DNA of 64,000 nucleotides. It comes from JBBSAT01 sp046351235. Its GTDB lineage: Bacteria; Myxococcota_A; Polyangia; Polyangiales; Sandaracinaceae. The stretch is taken from contig JAXLYV010000006.1 in assembly GCA_046351235.1 (NCBI GenBank), positions 62,001-126,000 of the forward strand, read 5' to 3'. Shown here in pieces: positions 16,025-24,899 of the stretch (within the stretch, counting starts at the first letter, position 1; every line of letters begins with the position of its first letter). The notes beneath the pieces were generated by a model. It was not told the origin of the DNA. It saw nothing but the letters and a program-made list of their open reading frames with translations, and searched no databases. The position numbers and the translations under genes were made by a program.

Positions 16025-17668
16025 TCAATAGTAGGCGAGTTCAAAACTACCGATCGCACTACTTTCGTAGAAGTTCGGGTACGAGTACGAATCCGGGGTG
16101 GCATCGCTGGGGAAGGCGAGTGGGGCGGTCCAGTTGTTGTACAGGCCCTCCCAAATAGAAGTGGTAGCCGGCAGGGTTCGGCCCGAGCCGTCGACGCCGT
16201 ACGAGGTCGGGCCGCGAATCGAGACTCGCTGCGACGATTCATAGTCGGCCGCAGTCCGACGATGAGTCGCCGCGGTGCAGAAAGTCATCATATTGATACC
16301 CATGTTGGAGTGCAAGCACTCCGGTATCGACGCGCCGGTCGAATCACGTTCGTACTCGTCACCGAGGCCCATGAAGCAGTGCCCGGCCTCATGTGCGACG
16401 AGATACCCATCTATGCTAGCGCCGCCGTAGAGGACTATCCCGGGAAGATTCTGGCAATTGGATATGCCAGAACTGTTGTGTACAGTGTAGTCACATCCGG
16501 GCCAGCCGCCACATTGATTGCTCAACCAGTAGAAACGGAAGGAACGTAGTATCTGGGTACCTCCACTCATTCCGTAGAGTCGCCAGGCGCCCTCACGAAA
16601 TGCCTCACGGATGGCGAATCGCTCGTCGGCCGTCGTTTCGAAGTCGATGCCGACGCGAATTCCTGATCGGTCGCGCGCTTCGGTCGCGTAGTGGTTTCCG
16701 AATGTCGCGCGAAAGACGACGGGGGATCCAGTCACGTTCGTCCATGCGATTCGCCACTGGCTCGGACATGGTCCGAGCTCGAGGAACGCAGATGAGTGTG
16801 ATCGAACGATACCTCCGACGTCGAAGGAGCCAGGGCCAGGGTCCATTCCGCACTTCGCCCACACTGCCATGCCCCAGGCTGGATCATTGGGCGGGACGTT
16901 CCAAGTGGCGACCGTGATCGTGTAGTCCGGATTTGCCACGAGCGCTCCTCGAACCACGTCGTCGTTCGCGTTTAGGACGCCAATCACTGCTTCATACGGG
17001 GCAAACGTCGGCAACCATTGGTCGTGTATGGTAGCGGAGGGCGTCACGACAATCGCGTCAGTCTGAAAGCCCCACGACTCAGCATCCGTCAGGGCTGGCA
17101 CGGTACGCACTCGATCAGGACCCGTGGAGACTCGCATCACGAATCCGGGCCATGTCATGGAGATGTTGGAAGCAAGCGAAGCTGGTGCCAATGAGGTGCC
17201 CGCCGAGTGACCTCCGGTCCAGCTCGCTGGACTTGATGCATAGAACTGATCGAAGTACACGCGATCCGCTGTTTCACCGGCGGTGTTGTTCATGCTGAAC
17301 GCCGTGAATCGCAGATGGGGGAAGAACATGAAAGGATTCCCGATCACGCGATATCGCTGATTGAGATTGGCCGCGATTCGAATCTGCGTAGGCGGAAAAG
17401 GGAGCGGTGGAGGATTGTGCTCGTTTCCGAAAATGTCGTCTGGAAATTCTCGATTCGTCGAAGTAGAAAATAGTAGTTGGGTCGTCTGTGCAACGCTTCC
17501 AAATACCAGTGGAAACGTCACATCCCCACTCGGGTGGGCGTACGTGAACGTCTGTGCGTGCCCGGTAGTCGGGTCCAATGCGGGAATGAGCCCGCACAGC
17601 GAAATCACCGCGAACAGGCCCCATCGCCCGTACTGTGGTCTGCGAGCTACTCGTGACGGCGCTTGCAT
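16025..17668 (-). CDS. Secreted M64-like zinc metallopeptidase
   Basis: A 547-aa exported protein. I chose the ATG at 17668 because it gives a signal peptide (WGLFAVISLCGLIPALD, likely cleavage after GHAQ). Near residue 426 stands HEAGHCFMGLGDEYE, which has the HExxH of zinc peptidases and the following GLxDEYE of the IgA peptidase M64 group. The remaining 400 residues are a beta-rich region without a family I recognise. Cysteines near the active site suggest disulfides. Two lipoprotein genes follow in the same operon. Composition suggests acquisition by transfer. Confidence 0.72.
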   Translation of the reverse strand: MQAPSRVARRPQYGRWGLFAVISLCGLIPALDPTTGHAQTFTYAHPSGDVTFPLVFGSVAQTTQLLFSTSTNREFPDDIFGNEHNPPPLPFPPTQIRIAANLNQRYRVIGNPFMFFPHLRFTAFSMNNTAGETADRVYFDQFYASSPASWTGGHSAGTSLAPASLASNISMTWPGFVMRVSTGPDRVRTVPALTDAESWGFQTDAIVVTPSATIHDQWLPTFAPYEAVIGVLNANDDVVRGALVANPDYTITVATWNVPPNDPAWGMAVWAKCGMDPGPGSFDVGGIVRSHSSAFLELGPCPSQWRIAWTNVTGSPVVFRATFGNHYATEARDRSGIRVGIDFETTADERFAIREAFREGAWRLYGMSGGTQILRSFRFYWLSNQCGGWPGCDYTVHNSSGISNCQNLPGIVLYGGASIDGYLVAHEAGHCFMGLGDEYERDSTGASIPECLHSNMGINMMTFCTAATHRRTAADYESSQRVSIRGPTSYGVDGSGRTLPATTSIWEGLYNNWTAPLAFPSDATPDSYSYPNFYESSAIGSFELAYY

Positions 17669-17779
17669 TTGTAGTTCATGGGGTAATCTACCCGAGTTCA
17701 AATGGGAGATCAACGTCGACTCCTCGGGTGGTCGGAGCGGAAAAGTCGTCGTCCTCACCCTGGCGATCAATCTACTTCA

Positions 17780-18226
17780 ATGACGCTCGACAGCGAGGCG
17801 ACAACGCCGGACGCGCCCTGCGCGCCCTGGACTCGCTACGTAGCGGCCGGCATGACCATCGACGTGCATTTCGACCGCTCTGGCCAGCTCCCCGTCAGCT
17901 GTCGCACTTGGATCAACGAGTGTGCGGTCTTTATGGCGCCTACGCCGAACGCCGCGAGCTCGCTCGGCGGCGGACTCGCCGACGGAGCGCTTCCGATCGT
18001 GCTCGGTTCGGGCTGCGGCGGGAGTTGGGATCTGCTGATGGCCGATTACAGTGCTTCCACGGCCATGGGCACGACGCCGGTCCCTGGGGTCCGCTCGTAC
18101 TTTCTTCATCGCGGCTTCGCGCCGAACGATACCCCTGCCTGCCACGCGCAGTTCGGCACGTTCGACCAGGGAACGGCCGTGTGTCGCGACACTTGGGCCG
18201 TTCACCTGACGCCCTCGGGTATCTGA
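17780..18226 (+). pseudogene. 5'-truncated lipoprotein gene remnant
   Basis: The open frame (148 codons from the ATG at 17780) starts TLDSEATTPDAPCAPWTRYV, which looks like the post-lipobox Asp/Ala linker and mature domain of the local lipoproteins, but no signal peptide precedes it. Composition switches from lower GC to native GC at about 17770-17790. The mature part has paired cysteines (SCRTWINEC, GSGCGGSW, PACHAQF, AVCRDTW). It is most simply a gene whose 5' end was lost when the neighbouring segment arrived; expression as a cytosolic protein cannot be excluded. Confidence 0.5.
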
Positions 18227-18236
18227 TCGGCGCTCT

Positions 18237-19721
18237 TCAGAACGCATCGCACGGGGCGAGCAGGCGGACGCCCGCCACGACGCGCACGCCTGCATCGGTT
18301 CCGCCCGGGTACAGGTACGCCGGCCCCTCGAGCGGGAGCGTCGACTCGCCGAGCCGCGCGCCCGTCGTGTCGAGCACGACGGTGCGCAATGCCCCGTGGA
18401 GATCACGCCAGCTCGCGAACAGGTGCTCGCCTCGCGCCGCGAGGTGCACCACACGATCCTCGACGCCGCCGATCGACGGGCTCGTGGTGATCGCGCCGAG
18501 CGAGAGCGTCTCGGCCCACGCGCCCGTCGACGGATCGATCGCGGAGAGCACGACCGCGCCGCTCACGTCGCGCGCGGTGATCCAGAGGCGATCGGCGGTG
18601 CGAACGACCTCGCTGGCTGGGCCGACGTGGTCGGCGGACACGTCCGCGACCTCGTGCGTCGTGGCGTCGCTCGCCGCCGCGAGAAGGCGGATCGGCGAGC
18701 TCGCCGTGCCGTCGATCACGAGCGGCGTGCCGTCGGCGAGCGAGGCGAGGCGAACGCGGTCTGCCGCGTCGAAGGTGCCGCTCGCGAGCGTGGTGCCGTC
18801 GGCGGCGATGCGCGCGATCGACCACGATCCGCTGGCGAGCGGCGCGACGAGCACGAGGTCCGCGCCCCACTCGCCCACGATCGGCCATCCCGCAGGCCAC
18901 GAGACCGACGTGGTCGTGCCGATGCGCCGTCCATCGTCGCCGATCCGCCGGATCGCGCCCGTGCCGGTGCTCGCGCCGCTCTCGAGATAGAGGAAGGCTC
19001 CGTCGATGCGCGAGAGCGAGCTGCCGCCCATGGGATAGCGCGATCGCTGCGCGCCTTCGGCGTCGGTGAGCGCCAGCGACGAGCCGAGATCGCTCCAGGT
19101 CGAGACGAGAATGCGCTCGCCGCCGAGCGCAGCCTCGCCGGGGAGACCGGAGATGCCGCTGAACACGATCGTGCGCGGCACGCAGATGCAGCCTTCGTCG
19201 ATCGTGCCGTCGAGGTCGTCGTCCGCGGTGTTGCAGTCCTCGTGGTCGCTCGCGCACGCACCGTGGCCGGTGTCGCAGTGCAGCGTCCTCGGCGTCGCGG
19301 GCCCGCCGTAGCCATCGTCGCTCATGGCCGGCGCGCAATCGTCGTCGGTGGCGCAAGGCGAGCCGACGTCGGCGAGCGGCGCGCAGACGTCCTCGGGGAC
19401 CTGAGGGAACTGCGGAGGATCGACGCGGCACCCGTTCGGGCACGAGACATCGGTGCGCTCGAAGCGCGTGCAGCGATCGCACGGCCCGGGGTCACATCGG
19501 GTCTCGAAGATGTGCCCGGGCTCGCACCGGAAGCGAGCGTGGAGCTCCGGCGGCGCGCAGGAGGTGTCGGGATTGGCATCGTTGCCGACGTCCGTCGACG
19601 ACTCCGGGCGCGCATCCATCGTGGCCGCATCCACCCGAGCATCGACGCCCGCGTCCACCGCGGTGGCCGTCCCGCACCCGACGACGCACGAAGAAAGAAA
19701 GAGAAGCCCCACCCAACGCAT
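18237..19721 (-). CDS. Lipoprotein with Cys-rich N-terminus and propeller-like body
   Basis: A 494-aa exported protein. The ATG at 19721 gives a lipoprotein signal (LLFLSSCVVGC) followed by Asp/Ala linker repeats. Residues 50-175 are cysteine-rich, including DCNTADDDLDGTIDEGCICV, a single MopE-type Asp/Cys repeat. The rest is a chain of WD/PQQ-like strands (LVLVAPLASGSWSIARIAAD, VRTADRLWITARD) consistent with a beta-propeller. Related designs are frequent in myxobacterial genomes. It converges with the lipoprotein remnant and diverges from the kinase gene at 19826. Confidence 0.72.
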   Translation of the reverse strand: MRWVGLLFLSSCVVGCGTATAVDAGVDARVDAATMDARPESSTDVGNDANPDTSCAPPELHARFRCEPGHIFETRCDPGPCDRCTRFERTDVSCPNGCRVDPPQFPQVPEDVCAPLADVGSPCATDDDCAPAMSDDGYGGPATPRTLHCDTGHGACASDHEDCNTADDDLDGTIDEGCICVPRTIVFSGISGLPGEAALGGERILVSTWSDLGSSLALTDAEGAQRSRYPMGGSSLSRIDGAFLYLESGASTGTGAIRRIGDDGRRIGTTTSVSWPAGWPIVGEWGADLVLVAPLASGSWSIARIAADGTTLASGTFDAADRVRLASLADGTPLVIDGTASSPIRLLAAASDATTHEVADVSADHVGPASEVVRTADRLWITARDVSGAVVLSAIDPSTGAWAETLSLGAITTSPSIGGVEDRVVHLAARGEHLFASWRDLHGALRTVVLDTTGARLGESTLPLEGPAYLYPGGTDAGVRVVAGVRLLAPCDAF

Positions 19722-19825
19722 GCCGAGAGCATAGCCCCGCGCGAACACGGTGGACACGACCCCGGCCCCGCGTTTCGACGCAACGGACGCCGCGCGCCGC
19801 CGAGAAGACACGCGAGGAGCGCGTC

Positions 19826-21439
19826 GTGACGTCCCTGACCCCGTCCACCGTGATCGCAGGCAAGTACCGGCTGAGCCGTCCGCTCGGGCGCGGCGGCATG
19901 GGCGAGGTGTGGATCGCCGAGAACGTCGTCCTGCAGAAGAACGTCGCGCTCAAGGTCATCGCCGACGACGCCTCGAGCACGCTCGGCGCGGAGCGCTTCC
20001 TCCGCGAGGCCATCGCCGCTTCCCGCGTGCGGCACCCGGCGATCGTCGACATCCACGATGCGGGCGTAGACGGTGATCGCCCGTGGATGGCGATGGAGCT
20101 GCTCGACGGCGAGAGCCTCGCCGAGCGCATCGTGCGGCGCCCTCTCTCGACCGCGGAGCTCGCGACGCACCTCGTCCCGATCGTGGACGCGCTCGCGGCG
20201 CTGCACGACGCGGGGATCGTCCATCGCGACCTCAAGCCCGACAACATCTTCCTCGAGACGATCGACGGCCACGTCCAGCCCAAGCTCCTCGACTTCGGAA
20301 TCGCCAAGCAGGTGGCGGCGCTCTCGCCGCTCACCAAGACGGGCGAGCTGATCGGCACCGGGCACTATCTCTCTCCCGAGCAGGCGCGCGGCGCGCGTGA
20401 CCTCGATGCGCGCTCGGACCTCTACTCGATGGGCGTCGTGCTCTTCGAGGCGCTCTCGGGCACGACGCCCTACGAGGCGGAGACCCTGCCCGAGCTCATC
20501 GCGAAGCTCTTCACCGAGCCGCCGCGCGAGCTCCGCAAGCTCGCGCCGACGGTGCCGGAGCCGCTCGCGCGCGTGATCCACCGATGCCTCGAGCGCGAGC
20601 GAGGCGCGCGGCCCGCCGACGCGCGCATGCTCGCGGACGAGCTCCGACGGGCATCGTCGCCGGCAGCGTCGGTAGCGCCCGCGGCTCCCGTCGCGCCACC
20701 GAGCCCGGTGCGAACGCCCTTTCGTCCCGCGCCGCCGCGACGGACGCCGCACGGGGTGGGCGTTCCCGCCGCAGCACCGCCGCCGATCCTCGCGGCGCGC
20801 GCGAGCCCGTCGCGAAGCGGCGTCGTGGTGCTCGCGGCCGTCGTGCTCGCCTCGTTCTGCGCCGCCGCCATCTTCGCGATGCTCTCGGTGCGCGCTCCCA
20901 ACCCTGCGCCCACGGCGCGATCGGCGCCGGCTCGGCCGCCCGCTCCTCCTTCTTCGGTCGTCACCTGGACGCCAGCGCCTCCGCCCGCACCACCGAACAC
21001 GGTGAGCCCCCACGAAGAGCGTGCGGAGCCCCCCGTCCTGCGCGTCCCCGACGAGTACGCGCTCGTCGTCGACGCCCCGCGTCCGCACGTGCACCGCTCG
21101 CCCGCGGTCGTCCGCACGGGCGAGGTCGACATCCAGGGAGCCCTCTCGCGCTCGGCGCTCTACAGGGTGATCCGTCGGGCGCTCCCGCGGCTGACGCGCT
21201 GTGCGCAGGAAGCGCTCGAGGTCTATCCGTCGGTCGACGGCCGCATCGAGGTCGTCTTCACGATCGACGTGCGCGGCGAGGTCCACGAAACGCACCTCGC
21301 CCGGACGACGCTCGACGACGGCCAGCGCGCCGAGGCCTGCATGCTCCGCGTGATCGCCGACCAGCGCTTCGGGCCCCTGGACACCGACGTGCAGGTCTCG
21401 CAGGCCTTCGTGCTGAACGGAGCCCGCGCCGCGCCGTGA
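19826..21439 (+). CDS. Ser/Thr protein kinase with AgmX/PglI-type C-terminus
   Basis: A 537-aa membrane kinase with a GTG start. Residues 13-275 are the Hanks kinase domain: GRGGMGEVW glycine loop, ALKV lysine, HRDLKPDN catalytic loop, DFGIAK and a GTGHYLSPEQ activation segment. A Pro/Ala-rich linker and one transmembrane helix (about residues 332-352) follow. The last 110 residues (YRVIRRALPRLTRCAQEALE, GRIEVVFTIDVRGEVHE) match the TonB-like C-terminal domain of AgmX/PglI proteins of gliding and envelope systems. It therefore joins cytosolic signalling to an envelope-facing domain. Confidence 0.9.
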   Translation: MTSLTPSTVIAGKYRLSRPLGRGGMGEVWIAENVVLQKNVALKVIADDASSTLGAERFLREAIAASRVRHPAIVDIHDAGVDGDRPWMAMELLDGESLAERIVRRPLSTAELATHLVPIVDALAALHDAGIVHRDLKPDNIFLETIDGHVQPKLLDFGIAKQVAALSPLTKTGELIGTGHYLSPEQARGARDLDARSDLYSMGVVLFEALSGTTPYEAETLPELIAKLFTEPPRELRKLAPTVPEPLARVIHRCLERERGARPADARMLADELRRASSPAASVAPAAPVAPPSPVRTPFRPAPPRRTPHGVGVPAAAPPPILAARASPSRSGVVVLAAVVLASFCAAAIFAMLSVRAPNPAPTARSAPARPPAPPSSVVTWTPAPPPAPPNTVSPHEERAEPPVLRVPDEYALVVDAPRPHVHRSPAVVRTGEVDIQGALSRSALYRVIRRALPRLTRCAQEALEVYPSVDGRIEVVFTIDVRGEVHETHLARTTLDDGQRAEACMLRVIADQRFGPLDTDVQVSQAFVLNGARAAP

Positions 21440-21444
21440 GAGGA

Positions 21445-21471
21445 CACGCGATCGCCTCTCGATTCCGGCGC
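21445..21471 (+). repeat. 27-bp direct repeat, left copy
   Basis: CACGCGATCGCCTCTCGATT followed by CCGGCGC. The same 27 bp with one C/T difference recurs at 22683-22709, so the pair brackets the BRCT-protein gene. It lies just after the kinase stop in the convergent intergenic space. Confidence 0.7.
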
Positions 21472-21506
21472 CAGGGCACTTCCACGCGCCCGAGCGACGA
21501 CCGCCT

Positions 21507-22667
21507 TCAGTCGCGGCGCGCCGCGAGCGCGCGATCGATCGCGGCCAGCTCCTCGGGCTTCAGGAATGCCAGCTGCTTGCTCCCATCGCCCCGCTCGATG
21601 CGCAGCAGCGTGCGGCCGTCCTTCTGCGGCTCGCGTGTGCTGCTGCGCGCCGCGACCAGCGCCTCGACGAGGCCGCGTAGGCGCGGCTCGGTGGGCTGAG
21701 CGTCCTCGACGACCTTCGCCGCGCGCTCGCTCGCCGCACGCTCGGCCCGCGTGGGCCCGAAGAGATCGTCGATCGACGGCGGGCGCTCGAGCGCGCGCCT
21801 CGGCGAGAGCGCGAGACCGAAGAGATCGTTCCGCCAGCGCACCGAGCCCTTCGTCGTGATCACGCCGTCGAGGTACGAGTCGAGCGAGATCGTGGGCCGG
21901 CCGTCGTCGAAGACGCCGTGATCGTCGCCGACCTGCACCGAGACGCGGCCACGCTCGACCACGAACGCTGGCGTGTAGTAGTCGCCGGGGAAGTCGAAGC
22001 CGACGAAGCTGCGCTCGTAGCGCTCGCGCGGCGCGCCGAGCCGTGCGTTCTCGGCAGCGTAGTCGAGGCCCTCGGGCCCGAACACGTCGGCGAGCGGAGG
22101 CATCACGACGAGGTGCGTCGAATCGGTCATCACGTCGTAGAAGACACGGCGCCGCGGCGAGCCCTCCTCGAAGCGATGCTTCTGCGCATCGAACGCCGGG
22201 TCTTCCCGGTCCATGAACACCAGCGCGCATCCGTCACGGAAGGCGTAGAACGACCGAACGTCGTCTCCGGGCGCGATCCCGAACGCCCGTACGAACGAGG
22301 CATCGATCGTCGCCGGGTCCCGCGGCGCGCCGCGATGGAGTGCGACGAGGTGTGCCCGTGGATGAGCCGCGACCTCGGCGGCGAGCGCGTCGAAGCGCGC
22401 GTGGAACGGATGCGGAGGAAGCGACTCGCTCGGAGCGGCTCCCACGAGCAGCGCCAGCAGCTCGGCCTCCCCCGCGATCGGAATGCCCAGCGCCTCCGCC
22501 TTCTCGCGCTTGGATCCGGCGTCGGCGCCCGCGAAGACGAGGTCCGTCTTCTTCGACACGCTGCCACCCACCTTCGCGCCCTTGGCTGCGAGCCCGGCCT
22601 CGGCGACCGCGCGCGTCACGCCCGCAAAGGTTCCCGTCAGCACCACCGTCTTGCCGGCGACGTCCAT
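21507..22667 (-). CDS. BRCT-domain protein, remainder unknown
   Basis: A 386-aa protein. The ATG at 22667 begins directly at a BRCT domain (residues 1-75): MDVAGKTVVLTGTFAGVTRA, GGSVSKKTDLVFAGADAGSK and AEALGIPIAGEAELLALL, the type found at the end of bacterial NAD-dependent DNA ligases. The remaining 310 residues contain no ligase motif. They include an aromatic/Asp-rich region (FVGFDFPGDYYTPAFVVERG) and a basic C-terminus and match nothing I know. A role in DNA-end or poly(ADP-ribose)-type recognition is only a guess. Direct repeats of 27 bp flank the gene. Confidence 0.75.
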   Translation of the reverse strand: MDVAGKTVVLTGTFAGVTRAVAEAGLAAKGAKVGGSVSKKTDLVFAGADAGSKREKAEALGIPIAGEAELLALLVGAAPSESLPPHPFHARFDALAAEVAAHPRAHLVALHRGAPRDPATIDASFVRAFGIAPGDDVRSFYAFRDGCALVFMDREDPAFDAQKHRFEEGSPRRRVFYDVMTDSTHLVVMPPLADVFGPEGLDYAAENARLGAPRERYERSFVGFDFPGDYYTPAFVVERGRVSVQVGDDHGVFDDGRPTISLDSYLDGVITTKGSVRWRNDLFGLALSPRRALERPPSIDDLFGPTRAERAASERAAKVVEDAQPTEPRLRGLVEALVAARSSTREPQKDGRTLLRIERGDGSKQLAFLKPEELAAIDRALAARRD

Positions 22668-22682
22668 CGCGCCCGAGCTTGC

Positions 22683-22709
22683 CACGCGATCGCCCCTCGA
22701 TTCCGGCGC
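22683..22709 (+). repeat. 27-bp direct repeat, right copy
   Basis: CACGCGATCGCCCCTCGATT followed by CCGGCGC; 26 of 27 positions match the copy at 21445. It lies between the divergent BRCT and argG genes, inside what would be their shared promoter region, so it may carry regulatory sites. Confidence 0.7.
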
Positions 22710-22735
22710 GTTTCGTGGCATACACGCGCCCGACC

Positions 22736-24073
22736 ATGTCGCGCATCTATCGCCAGCTTCCCTCCAAGGGCACCAAGATCGGCATCGCCTTCTCCGGCGG
22801 CCTCGACACGCGCTGCGCCGTCGCCTGGATGAGCCGCCAGGGCGTCGACGTCTACGCCTACACGGCCGACCTCGCGCAGCCGGACGAGAAGGACCCGAAC
22901 GAGATCCCGCCGATCGCGCTCGAGCACGGCGCGAAGGTCGCCCGCATCATCGACTGCCGCGAGGCCATGGTCCGCGAGGGCCTCGTCGCCATCCAGTGCG
23001 GCGCCTTCCACCTCGGCGTCGGCGGCAAGAAGTACTTCAACACCACGCCCCTCGGCCGCGCCGTCACCGCGACCGCGATCGTGCGCGCGATGAAGGACGA
23101 CGGCGTCGACGTCTTCGGCGACGGCTCGACGCACAAGGGCAACGACATCCAGCGCTTCTATCGCTACGGCATCCTCGTGAACCCCGCGCTGCGCATCTAC
23201 AAGCCCTGGCTCGACCAGGCCTTCGTGAGCGCGTTCGGCGGCCGCAAGGAGATGAGCGAGTACCTCGAGAAGGTGGGCCTCCCGTACAAGATGGGCACCG
23301 AGAAGGCGTACTCGACCGACGCGAACGTGCTCGGCGCGACCCACGAGGCGAAGGACCTCGAGCGCCTCGACGTCTCGATGCAGATCGTCGAGCCGATCAT
23401 GGGCGTCGCCCACTGGAAGAAGACGGTCGAGATCGAGCCCGAGCACGTGACGATCGAGTTCGCACAGGGCTTGCCCGTCGCGATCAACGGCAAGGACCAC
23501 GGGGGCCTGCTCGCGCTCTTCCTCGAGTGCAACCGCATCGGCGGCCGCCACGGCCTCGGCATGAGCGATCAGATCGAGAACCGCGTGATCGACGCCAAGA
23601 GCCGCGGCATCTACGAGGCGCCCGGCATGGCGCTCCTGCACATCGCCTACGAGCGCCTGCTCTCGGCGATCCACAACGAGTCGACGACCGACCAGTACGT
23701 GACGCTCGGCCGCCGCCTCGGGCGCCTGCTCTACGAGGGCAAGTGGTTCGACCCCGAGTCGATGATGCTCAAGGACGCGCTCACGCGCTGGGTCGCGCCT
23801 TCGATCACCGGCCAGGTGAAGCTCGAGCTGCGCCGCGGCGACGACTACACGATCGTCAGCACGAAGGCCGAGCACATGACGTACGGCCCCGACAAGCTCT
23901 CCATGGAGAAGGTGGCCGATCCCGCGTTCACCCCCGAGGACCGCATCGGCGCGCTCGAGATGCAGTCGCTCTCGGTCACCGACAACCGAGATCTACTGCT
24001 TCACCACCTCTCGAGCGTGAAGCGCCTCGCGGCCGAGAAGCCTCTGAGCAAGCTTCCGATCGGCGAGGAATGA
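22736..24073 (+). CDS. argG: Argininosuccinate synthase
   Basis: A 445-aa enzyme that joins citrulline and aspartate at the expense of ATP (AMP + PPi) in arginine biosynthesis. The N-terminal AFSGGLDTRCAVAWM is the ATP pyrophosphatase loop; YAYTADLAQPDE, FGDGSTHKGNDIQRFYR and KPWLDQAF are the substrate-binding blocks. The length and the insertions place it in the E. coli-type (type 2) subfamily rather than the shorter, about 400-aa one. The ATG at 22736 fits the family N-terminus. It stands alone, divergent from the BRCT gene. Confidence 0.96.
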   Translation: MSRIYRQLPSKGTKIGIAFSGGLDTRCAVAWMSRQGVDVYAYTADLAQPDEKDPNEIPPIALEHGAKVARIIDCREAMVREGLVAIQCGAFHLGVGGKKYFNTTPLGRAVTATAIVRAMKDDGVDVFGDGSTHKGNDIQRFYRYGILVNPALRIYKPWLDQAFVSAFGGRKEMSEYLEKVGLPYKMGTEKAYSTDANVLGATHEAKDLERLDVSMQIVEPIMGVAHWKKTVEIEPEHVTIEFAQGLPVAINGKDHGGLLALFLECNRIGGRHGLGMSDQIENRVIDAKSRGIYEAPGMALLHIAYERLLSAIHNESTTDQYVTLGRRLGRLLYEGKWFDPESMMLKDALTRWVAPSITGQVKLELRRGDDYTIVSTKAEHMTYGPDKLSMEKVADPAFTPEDRIGALEMQSLSVTDNRDLLLHHLSSVKRLAAEKPLSKLPIGEE

Positions 24074-24097
24074 GGCCGTTGCAGATCGGCATTCCTC
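24065..24097 (+). terminator. Hairpin overlapping the argG stop
   Basis: GAGGAATG (24065-24072) pairs with CATTCCTC (24090-24097) across a 17-nt loop. The left arm includes the argG stop codon. No T-run follows, so it may act as a terminator or RNA-stability element. Confidence 0.35.
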
Positions 24098-24152
24098 CGA
24101 GGGAGAATCGCGACCGGGGCCCGTATCCCATGGTCTCCACGAGGGGTATCCA

Positions 24153-24251
24153 GTGAACAGCAACATGATCCGCGTGGGCGCTTTCATCGGCGTCCTGGTG
24201 CTTCTGAACGTGCTCTCCTACGTCTTCGGCTGGGGCCGGATCTTCTACTGA
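24153..24251 (+). CDS. 32-aa single-pass membrane microprotein
   Basis: A GTG at 24153 preceded by GAGGGG at 24141-24146 opens a 32-codon frame: a short polar start, a 19-residue hydrophobic helix (VGAFIGVLVLLNVLSYVFG) and a short WGRIFY tail, ending in TGA. The helix composition, the good ribosome site and the isolated position between argG and a methyltransferase gene argue for a real product. It is too short for a family assignment. The ATG at 24165 is an alternative start that would keep the helix. Confidence 0.6.
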   Translation: MNSNMIRVGAFIGVLVLLNVLSYVFGWGRIFY

Positions 24252-24304
24252 TCGAGCCTGGCCAGACCCCGGTCGAGCCGACCCGACCTCGAGGGCGTGA
24301 TCCG

Positions 24305-24889
24305 TTGGATCGCGCCCTCGACGTTTGTTTCGGGCTGACCGCGATCTCGTGGTCGGTCCTCGGGCTCGTCCACGACGACGACCTGCCGCTCGGCGTACGC
24401 GCCGTGCTCTCGGCGGTGAACGTCGTCGTGGGCGTTCTTTTCATCGCCCGCACCGACGCCAAGGATCGCGCCGCCGCGGCCGATCTCGCACGGGCGCTGC
24501 CCTCGGTGCTGGCGAGCGGCGTCGCGTACCGGCTCGCGCTCCCCGTGTGGCCCATGGCGCTCGTGATCGCGCACGGCCTTTTCGGCCTCGTCGCGCTCGG
24601 CTCGCTCGCGACGCTCGGGCGCTCGTTCGCGATCCTGCCGGCGCGGCGCGAGATCGTGGCGCGCGGCCCGTACCGGCTCGTGCGCCATCCGATCTACCTC
24701 GCCGAGCTCGGGATGCTGGTCACGGCTTGCGCGAGCCGCGGGGTGCTCGCGGCGATCGGCGGCGCCGCGCTCGTGCTCGCGGTGCTCGTGCCGCGCATCC
24801 TCGTCGAGGAACGGATGCTCGGCGCCGACGCCGCGTACGGCGCCTATCGCGAGAAGGTTCGCTTCCGGCTCGTGCCCGGGGTGTTCTGA
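24305..24889 (+). CDS. Isoprenylcysteine carboxylmethyltransferase-family membrane protein
   Basis: A 194-aa polytopic protein. Three to five hydrophobic helices lead to the ICMT/PEMT signature in the C-terminal third: ARGPYRLVRHPIYLAELGML, then RILVEERMLGADAAYGAYRE and VRFRLVPGVF, in which the R-H-P and E-E residues form the SAM and substrate site. The bacterial members methylate diverse substrates, so the target is open. The start is a TTG; a GTG at 24297 is out of frame. It begins 53 nt after the microprotein. Confidence 0.8.
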   Translation: MDRALDVCFGLTAISWSVLGLVHDDDLPLGVRAVLSAVNVVVGVLFIARTDAKDRAAAADLARALPSVLASGVAYRLALPVWPMALVIAHGLFGLVALGSLATLGRSFAILPARREIVARGPYRLVRHPIYLAELGMLVTACASRGVLAAIGGAALVLAVLVPRILVEERMLGADAAYGAYREKVRFRLVPGVF

Positions 24890-24899
24890 CGCGAGCGCC

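Larger units (their letters stand above)
14241..17780. other. Lower-GC segment, probable horizontally acquired insertion
   Basis: The three minus-strand genes here use visibly more A/T-ending codons than either flank. The left edge abuts a fragment resembling the 5' end of a kinase gene and the right edge abuts a lipoprotein gene lacking its signal sequence, so both boundaries appear to cut native genes. No integrase, transposase or terminal repeat was seen. Edges are approximate. Confidence 0.5.

Noticed and set aside
16025..17770. Extended start of the M64-like peptidase at 17770
   Set aside because: The added 34 residues would bury the signal peptide; the ATG at 17668 gives a regular exported N-terminus.
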